Made by a program: the position numbers and the translations under genes. From positions 18,825,142 to 18,889,141 of the forward strand of contig JASSKH010000001.1 in the NCBI GenBank assembly GCA_031763025.1: 64,000 bases of DNA, in the 5' to 3' direction. A model generated the notes under the pieces. The model saw only the letters and a list, made by a program, of their open reading frames with translations. It did no database searches and was not told where the DNA came from. Below are positions 56,101-64,000 of this stretch, one piece after another (the first letter of the stretch is position 1; every line of letters begins with the position of its first letter). The DNA comes from Macrocystis pyrifera. Its lineage: Eukaryota; Sar; Phaeophyceae; Laminariales; Laminariaceae.

Positions 56101-59100
56101 CCGAGGTAATCACCCACGTACCTTGCGGAGGAACCATCGTCGACCCGGCAGGCCGCCTCCTGATCACCGCTACGCTTGAGCCCATCGACGGGGTGAATGG
56201 CATCCTCGGGTCTGCCGGTCCAAGCCGTATCTGGAGCGAGTGCCGGACAATCAGCTATAAAGGATCCATGCGGTTTGACATCGCGGACATCGCCAGCATG
56301 GAATCCAGGGGCATCTTTGAAGGTGTTATCTTGCACGAAATGGGACATGTCATCGGTGTCGGGTAAGTGCGTGAAAGACGGTGGCTTCATATGAAATATC
56401 GGGTAGGCCTCAGCCAAACGCATATTGCACATTGCAGATGCGAGAAGCATGCATAAACAATGGGCCCTGTTTACTGATTCTAAGCGTTTAGCTAAACAAT
56501 CGAGGATGCCGGGGGGACCAAGGACTCATCTGGAGCTTTGTGCAAGTGTCGGCGATGGGCTTGAAACAGCTGGATTCTGTACCTGCCTTAGTTTTTCATG
56601 TAACTGGTTCATCAGATCCGCATCACTTGGGAGCGGAGACTGAAGTAACTCGCATTCTACCTTGACCAAGTCGGTGGTGGGCCCAGCGTTGAAGTACACA
56701 CCGAACACAATCATTTAATTATTCATTACTTTACTTGAAATCTACGATGCCAAATCGAGAGGCACTTACACGACAGGGTCGCACTCCTTCATCTGCGCCT
56801 ATATGTACTTTGGGGATACTTATCAACAGGAACGTTTACACATGAACAAATACGCACTAATGTGTTGAGGTCCACTGTGAAACGATTGAAGAGTGTGAAA
56901 TTTCCGAGCTAGCTTATTACCAGGTCAACCTCTCGGTAGGTTACATCCTGTTCTGCCGCGGGCGGTCTCGGACATGTTCGGGGCGTATCCTGGCGGAGCG
57001 CGTTTTCCTTGTGTTTCGGCTAATATGTGTATCCCGATCCCAAGTGTCTGTTCGTGCAAGTACAAGAGTAACAGTCTGGATCCATGTATATATAATTATT
57101 GGCGGCGCTGCAGGTATGTTCATCTCGTCGCCGTTTGTAAGTGGAGGCTCATATCACGGATCCCCATTGTTCTTCGTGCGACAGTTGTTTTCCCAACACT
57201 CGTTGTTTGTTTGCCATCATAAGAGTTGTTTCGCTGCTGCTTCTGCGGTTAGATTTAGACAACAAAGTTGTCTTATCACGGTGTATCATACCGTATCATG
57301 CGAGCAAGGGTGCTGTAAGTATACGAATGCACAAGTTCTCTCTTGAATAGTAAAGCTGTTGCTGATGTAAGAACAAAAGCTGTTGCTGATGTAAGAACAA
57401 GTGCTAGTGGTTCACAACGGCATCACCTTGATTTCGGCCCAAGAGGGAAAAATGCCAAGGAACCCGATGAGAGCGGTACCTGACGGTATCATCAGGAACG
57501 GCTGAGCCGAGTTATCGCGGTACTGTGTAGTCAACTCTGTGTAATGCCTTGTACACCATAAATAAGATTTGCAAAGTGTGTTGGATGAAGATGTTTGTTG
57601 CTTCTTTATGGAAGCTGATTCCATTTTTTTTTTTTGTTAATTAAAACACGACAAGGTTTTAGTGTACATTTTTTCAGTACTGTCACCGTTACAATCGTAT
57701 GTTTTTTTACATCTTTGGTCATCACGGGCGTGCGCGGAGCCCATGCGGGCATATTCCACGGTTGCGAAGCCTTGCTTGTACATTTTGTTTTAATACATAT
57801 ACTACGCGCAAAGGTTTCTGCTCAATCGCCCAAAGGGATTGGTTGGCACAATCAAGAGGTTCAAAGTCGCCCTGATGAAAAATAAATATTATGCATCAAG
57901 ATTCGAGCAAACACGATGCGTTTTTGTGCGGCAACTATGAACGACGTGCGTACCGCTGCACCATGGACAAGGCCGCATTGCATCCCGCAAACCGATAGTC
58001 AGGCATCCCCATGGAGCGTCGGAAAAATATCGATCATGTCCACGGCAATACATTGTGTATTCTAAGTCACCTAACCTTCTGTCTCGAAGCATCACGACAC
58101 ATACTGACCTCGACATGCCTCGCCGCCCAAAGTTCACTAACATGTCCCGATGCCTGTACCTCGTCCGTCTATGGCGTCAATGGTGTCCATTCATCGTTCC
58201 TTTCGGCAGAACCCTGTGGCAAGCCGGCTTTGGCAACTGTTCAACTTGCCGCGCGGATGGAAGCCCTGCCTGGATGTGTCCCGCCGCCGTGAGCACCTAC
58301 GCTGATATTGGTGGTTCTGGAGCTAACATCCTCGAGTTGGATGGGCAACCCGGTACGAGCTAACGTGAACCTACGTTACGAAAAATCTTGCAAAAGTTAA
58401 AAGTTGGAACTAGCGTATATTTAGCAAGTCGGCTACGCAAAGTAGGAATCTCCAGGAAACTAAGATATACTACCGTGTGCTTGCTTGCAGCAGCTCGCTA
58501 AGAGTACAGCTGTCAGGAAATGTCTGGCGATTTTGCACGAGATGCGAATCGCACCCTCTACCTCGTAAACGCTGAGTCAACGCCCCGACTAATCTGCAAA
58601 CATGAACCGACAACGCTGCTGTGTTCTGTTTCTTTGCAGGAACGACCTGTGGCCACCTGGACGAAGTCATTTTCACCGATGAGCTGATGACCGGATACGT
58701 CGACAGCGTGAGAAAGTTCTTCTGTTTGATTCCTCATCTACCCTCGACTTTCACGCGAACGCATATTTAGCGCTCCCCAGCCAGACACACCGTGGACATG
58801 TATCAGGGTTGCTGTCGAGCAGGAATTGCATGAGAAACGGGAGATGTTTTCTATGAATGCAATGCATGATTTGATCCGATAATCATATTCGATACGTTCT
58901 GCCAGTCCAACTACGGAACACAGCCAAATAGCTCGTTTAAGCGTATTGACCCAAATTTCACCCGGCACGAACGACGATTTTAACGTACGTTCAAATTTTG
59001 CATCTGATGGATCACAAGGACCACCATGACCAGTTCACGCGACCAGTTTTGTTCTAAGGGCCCTACGACTGGCACCATGTGTAGTGACGAAGATGGGTCC

Positions 59101-61419
59101 CAACCGACTACAGACACTGAACAATGGGACCTACACTTGCCAGGCGTTTCCGTGACAAGAATGATTTATTGTTTTCGCTTTGTTTGAAGCATCCGGCTCC
59201 AGGTACTCCAAGGCATGTCGGAAAAACGTTCGCGCAACCATTCGACGAGTTGATTCTGTGGGACCAAATATCAAGACATAAAGAAGTCCCCAAAATTGTT
59301 ATTGTGTCGAAACCAAGTGTTTATGAGACATGGGGGCGTGAGTTTAAGGCTTTTACCGCCAAAAGTTCCAAATGTCCGAGTCATTTTCAACAGACGAGAC
59401 CCTGATTTTTTGTTGCCCTCAACGGACGGGTTATTATTATCGCTTTTCGCGGGAACCTTGGGGGCATCAAAGACATGAGTACCCCACAGCAAGCAAAAAT
59501 TAAAAAAAAATGTTGAACCCGACCGAAACAGGCGTATATTCTAACTCGTGAACGGGTTGTCAGAAGCTAGTAGAATATGTCTGCCAAAAAATGGATAGAC
59601 GAGGTATCGTCAACAGATGGCGAGAAGTTCCGATGCTTGCCAAGTTCTGGTTTACAATGATTGCAACATTCTGTACTTGTTGTCATTGTCGCTTCTCCTG
59701 GTTTCGTGCTTCACAATGTATCGGGAAACAGTCCTAAATCTCGCATGCACGCCTCGTTCCCCAATTTTGTCCCCAACGTTCGCAGACAATGCACTTGTCG
59801 AAGATGACCGCAGCTATTCTCGACGACCTCAAGTACATCGTCGACCCCAGCGGGGTGAGTTTTAACTCGCTGTGCGCAGTGGAGATTTGGAAAGTACGAA
59901 TGCGCCCAACGATGTTTGTCGCACATCAATTGGCTATCACTCGAGGCGCCTCATGCCACATATCACCTCGATTTATAAATTTGGGTCAACGGCCGCTATT
60001 CACCAGTAAGATGAAATGAACTGGCACACAATATATGGCTGTGACCATGACGAACCAAGCCGGGAGATTGAGGTTTAATTCCTACGCATATACCAAAAAT
60101 GTGTTTGCTGTGTTGTGCGACGACCGCGTACTCGATCTCATCTGTGACCCAGTCTCAACTTCGGTCCACCTTTCCGTTGTTCCTACGTACGGCCCCGTTT
60201 ACTCCGTCCTCTCCCGTTCGCCTCAGGTGGATGCGTACACTCTGCCTTCTGAGCGCGGTAAGTTTCTGCTGAGCGAGTTCCCGTGGTGCTTTACCCCCCA
60301 ATATTATCCATACACGGTGCTCGAACACCTTCGTTAAGTTGACTTGTTCGTTGAGGTTTTACCACACTGGCCCTTGTCCACACGGCTTATTGGCTGAAAC
60401 ATAGCACCCAACTCGTCAGAGTCTTGTGCATGGCTACTGTAGTGCTCTGTCGTATCTGGTACCACCGTACTCATAAGGCAGGGAAAAAAAATCATATACT
60501 GTAGTGCGGCATCGCGTAAACTCCATGCTACTCTCTAGGAGCACGTTCTTCTTTGGGGCTCAACGTTTTCTGACTGACGGATCTCCTCTCTCATTGTAGC
60601 AAGTTTCGCAAAATCTTGCACGCCACATGTTCTCCTGATGTACGCACGTATACTATATTATTGGGGCATTCTTATATAGACGAAAATCGCGATCCACATT
60701 ATCGGAAGAATGAAATACGATTGAAACCGGTGCAGTCGCGTTTCTCACCCGATTTTTACTTTTTTGGGCCTGGGTCGGGGACAGGGTCGGGGTGCTAAGG
60801 TTGTTTAGGGTTCGGAGTTAAGTGGGGCCCACGCCAGTACCCTGATCTCATTAAGAAGAACTTCGTGGCGTGCAAACAACAAACAGCCCGACGTCTGGTT
60901 GATGCTACACGTACCCATTACGATTTCTCGTCGGTTAATTTTAGGTGTCCCGCATATTTCACGTCCCCATCGACACCGCGTTTGTTGTGAAGCCGTGTCC
61001 CGTACGCTGTAGGGCGTGGAACTGCTCTATGTAAAAATCTCGATAGATAGAGCCAAAAGTGGAAGGAAGCCTCCTTGACACTCACGCAAAGTCTCGTGCG
61101 TGCTTCGCATGGTCCTTTCTGGGAGAGCACGTGCTACACGTTGTTCGCTGGCGCAATTGAACGAAACGGGCCGCCACTTCTCAGTGGTGTCCGTTCAGAC
61201 ACGACAAGGGCATACACGCCTACTGTACAGTAGTATCGATCGTCTTATTGCACATCCCCGTTGCCGTCCATTTAACGTTGCACTGCAGGCGCTTCGATCA
61301 TCGGGGAGCCGGAGCCACCGATTGCCATCAACGACACCGCAGTGGACGCAATCATCCTTGCTGTGGACAGTGACGGCGACGTTGTCGAAAAACTTGACGG
61401 CATTGTGATGGTGTTTTAA
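53123..61419 (+). CDS. Secreted leishmanolysin-like (M8) zinc metallopeptidase with EGF domain, gene B
   Basis: Ten exons: 53123-53696, 53920-54180, 54443-54562, 54799-54883, 56096-56362, 58210-58352, 58640-58707, 59786-59854, 60227-60257, 61289-61419. Except for exon 2, each exon has the same length and phase as in gene A. The product is about 582 residues. Order of parts: signal peptide (MRTSSAMQAS start, VAES end); variable region to residue 122; eight-cysteine module 129-189; linker 192-278 made of PTPAPVPA units; EGF-like domain about 279-318; catalytic domain with HEMGH (His427, Glu428, His431), third His489 in CGHLDEV and ELMTGY. It ends GIVMVF without a membrane anchor, so a soluble secreted enzyme is likely. 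Compared with A, 25 of the first 191 residues differ. All zinc ligands and cysteines are intact, so it should be an active enzyme. Physiological substrate unknown. Confidence 0.88.
53934..54166 (+). repeat. Coding minisatellite, 24-bp units, in gene B exon 2
   Basis: Nine full 24-bp units like ccgactccggctccggtccc plus cgca and a partial tenth encode PTPAPVPA repeats in frame. Units 2 to 6 are identical; unit 7 has two changes giving PTPDPVPE. Gene A has a single partial unit at the same place. The repeat also creates long open frames on the other strand, which I regard as artefacts. Confidence 0.9.
55127..55995. other. Insertion of ~0.8 kb in gene B intron 4
   Basis: Intron 4 is 1212 bases in B and 411 in A. 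Sequences on both sides align (tgtcatattcacaacgttg before; tgcctgtacatagactgttt after), so the extra bases are an insertion in B or a deletion in A. I found neither terminal repeats nor a coding domain in it. Confidence 0.5.
57352..57399 (+). repeat. 24-bp tandem duplication in gene B intron 5
   Basis: The unit aaagctgttgctgatgtaag plus aaca is present twice in exact succession. Gene A intron 5 has no such doublet. Confidence 0.8.
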
Positions 61420-63595
61420 GCGATATGCACGAAAACCAAGGGCGAGGGCTTCAACACAGTATATTCTGCGTGTTTCCCGACGATCCACGACAAGACCGGC
61501 AATGTGGCATTACCGTCAGAATGCGGTGAAACGTTTGCATATTTTGAGAAGGCGAGTCGAGCACAGGGAAAGGGGGCAGGTTAATATCGAGATGGTAGCA
61601 AAGAGGTGAACAATACCATGTTGCCTGTACGTTTTGGTGGAGTTCGCCGCCAATTGATTCAGAGAATTTTAACAGTGTACGCTGTGTTACTTGGACGGCA
61701 CCTGTTTTTTCGTTTGAGGTTTCACACATTGGAGAGGGGGGGGAAATATCTCGTCCCAGAGAGGGGGTTAGGAGTATGTTTGGTTTGCCCCCTAAACCGT
61801 TTCCGCATAAGCAGGTGTCGACCGGGTGTAATAAGGAACAGGACCGCCGGTCCTCAATTTTGTTGTTCTTTCGCTTAAAAACTATTTCCACATATTTCCA
61901 AACCATGACACTTGACAACGGAACTGAAATAGGCGAGGTTGTATTATTGCTGTCGGGTTTAGGCGGAGACGAATAATAGAGTTTAATATTTGGAAAGGTG
62001 GTTCACAGGTAAATGTATTTTTGCCACACAGGGTGATGATGCCAGGGGGAGGTGTATTCTTAGAGCACGATTTAAACCAATTGGTTGTAGGATTTGATAG
62101 TCGTGGGCTAGACATCTAGATTGTTACGGTAAAAACCGGTCGCATTGCCTGCAATCTTGCTAGGAGTTGAAACGTATGCTGGTATATTTTTGTGACTGGC
62201 GGGGCCCCTTGCCTAAGGAATCGCTGGGATGTCATTTTTGTTCAGATTTATATATTAGATGTATAGCTACAAACACACGTTTTATGGATGTGTAGGTACA
62301 TACAGTAGACAGCGGAATTCTTCGTCGGGCTGCACGTTCATGTACCTCAACGCCGGTGGTTTGGTGGGATATTGAGCGTCTCAAACGAGGAAGTCTCAGG
62401 AACGATTAGGCGCACCCGTAATTTGGCGCACTTCAATATTATTGGGTTTCTGTTAAGATAGCCTATCTTTGGCCTTCAGTTCATCTAGCGGGGTGTACAG
62501 CGCTGCTGGCCCTGGGCTCCTTTTTGCGAGTTCCAGGGTCACAGATGTTGCTATCCGCCTTCTGGCAGATTTCGTACCTCAAAGTAGTTCGTGAGCACCC
62601 CTATTCCGGGATCATCCTCTGAAAGTACCCTCGTATGTACAACCGGGATCTTGCCGGGTTCGGGGTGTGTGTAGGGAGTGATACGGGTAGTTACAGATAA
62701 GAGTCGTGAGTATACGCTTCTCTGTGGGCTCACCTACTCCTGCAGTGAACGTCCCTGACCGGTTCTTGGCTCAAGATATTGCATTATACATTGCGGTAAG
62801 GTTCAGCAGGGTGAGTTTAGGCGCAACGCCCTAAGCCAACATTCACAGCGACGATCGTTTTTTCCATTCATTATCTTACTCGGACTCCAGTAGAGCCCCT
62901 GTTGTTCTTCCGTCAAACTCGACAATATAAAACTTGAAATAGGCTTGCTTAAATACCTCTGAGGGCGATCGCCATAACACACTGCATTACAATGTTTCTT
63001 GGATGACGTTGGGTGCCGAGCATTAACAGTACGGTAGCATGTTGCATGCACTGAAGTTTAGTCTTACTCGTCACGTAGCCAGGTTGCCACTGGCTCTATA
63101 TTATTAATAATGACCGGGAACGTAAACTACATGACGGTTGCATCTGAACTAATTTCGAAATTGTGTTGTTCTGTAACCATGTTAGTCTCGTGGGTAAACA
63201 ACCCGATCTACAAGTCAAGGGTGGCACCTCAAAACAATGTTGCGGGGTAAGGAAATTCTCATTCTATACTGGATTTCAATATCCCGCTCCAAGAGCTATG
63301 AAACCTGCAACATTATCTTCGGGAAGGCAGCAAACCCATTAACGATCAATATGTTTAGACCCCAACCCCAACACGGGGATAGTATGGATGGATCCCCGAA
63401 AAACATCCAGCCTTGCATAAAACGGGGATAGTATGGGTGGATCCCCGAAAACAATATGTAGCGTGTTACGTGGTACACATTAATCTTCGTACTCACACAT
63501 ACGCGCTAACACAGCACTAACATACCTGGTATGGTTTATTTTGGAATATAGATGAATATTAGTAGCTATGCAAATCGTGTGGCAACCCAAGTCAG
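61420..63595 (+). other. 3' flank of gene B
   Basis: The flank aligns with 25945-28800 but without the TIR-bounded insertion. A short tandem repeat based on acggggatagtatgg with ggatccccgaaaa occurs at 63375-63450. No gene was recognised. Confidence 0.5.
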
Positions 63596-63599
63596 CTCA

Positions 63600-64000
63600 A
63601 AAAGTACACTTACTTGTGGTCCCTAAGACGGATTCAGAAAAAGTGTTTGTCCGATCAAGGTCACTCGATGGTCACCTAAACACAAATTTCTTTCGAAACG
63701 GCTACGCCCGTACCGCACGCATCACGTCGAAGCCTCCGCGGAGGCGATTGTCATGGCCCAAACCACACCTCATCAGGTGCCCTGTGTGTGAAGTTATCAG
63801 AGTTGACTTCCAGCATGCCAATCGGGGAGACGGGACGCGAGCTCGCTCGAGGCCAGCGAAAACGTTTTTTTGTCAAGTCTGTTTTCAATGAGAACAACAT
63901 GAAATTCGGGAACTGTGTTACGAAAGATCAGCGGCACAGCAGCAGTGGTAAAGGCTTTCCTTCGTTTTTCTCTCCTCCCCGCTTATTTCCGTCCCCTCTA
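63600..64000 (+). repeat. Interspersed repeat R10, copy after gene B, cut by the window end
   Basis: It matches 28800-29330 in gatcaaggtcactcgatgg, gaagcctccgcggaggcg, agttatcagagttgacttcc and gatcagcggcacagcagcag. The end lies outside the window. Confidence 0.6.

Noticed and set aside
61451..61918. 155-codon minus-strand open frame after gene B
   Set aside because: The aligned region after gene A (26104-26540) does not keep the frame or the residues.

Overview
The window looks like nuclear DNA of a stramenopile, and a brown alga is my best guess. It has long intergenic stretches, many short GT-AG introns and decayed LTR and non-LTR retrotransposons. The Ty3/gypsy C-terminal tail resembles, from memory, elements of oomycetes and brown algae. 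The organism call is inference, not a direct reading. No operons, rRNA genes or CRISPR arrays are visible.

Only two genes are well supported. They are paralogues in direct orientation, at 18560-25944 (gene A) and 53123-61419 (gene B), each with ten exons. All exon boundaries and phases match between the two, and both reading frames run unbroken from ATG to stop. Each encodes a secreted zinc metallopeptidase of the leishmanolysin (M8) type: signal peptide, an unrecognised N-terminal region ending in an eight-cysteine module, a Pro/Thr/Ala/Val linker, one EGF-like domain, and a catalytic domain with HEMGH, a third His 58 residues later and a Met-turn. The linker is short in A and expanded by a 24-bp minisatellite in B. 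The pair arose by a segmental duplication that includes about 1.6-2 kb of upstream DNA and 3 kb of downstream DNA.

Region by region: 1-16 kb is repeat-rich. It holds a minus-strand LINE fragment (2.9-4.3 kb), several copies of a ~1-kb interspersed family (R1), a tRNA-derived SINE, small MITEs, and a block (R5, 7.5-9.1 kb) repeated at 47.3-49.0 kb. 16-29 kb is the gene A block. It includes a 159-nt intronic hairpin and, downstream, an ~860-bp insertion bounded by terminal inverted repeats that carries a copy of the gene's upstream DNA. 29-41 kb holds two kinds of tandem array and a broken Ty3/gypsy element (32.9-39.7 kb). 41-51 kb is again repeats, with a 179-bp tandem duplication inside an unrecognised open frame. 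51-64 kb is the gene B block.

Functionally the window offers a small secreted-protease family in which linker length, the N-terminal half and intron content have diverged, while the active site and the cysteine module are preserved. Everything else seen is mobile or repetitive DNA, mostly decayed.
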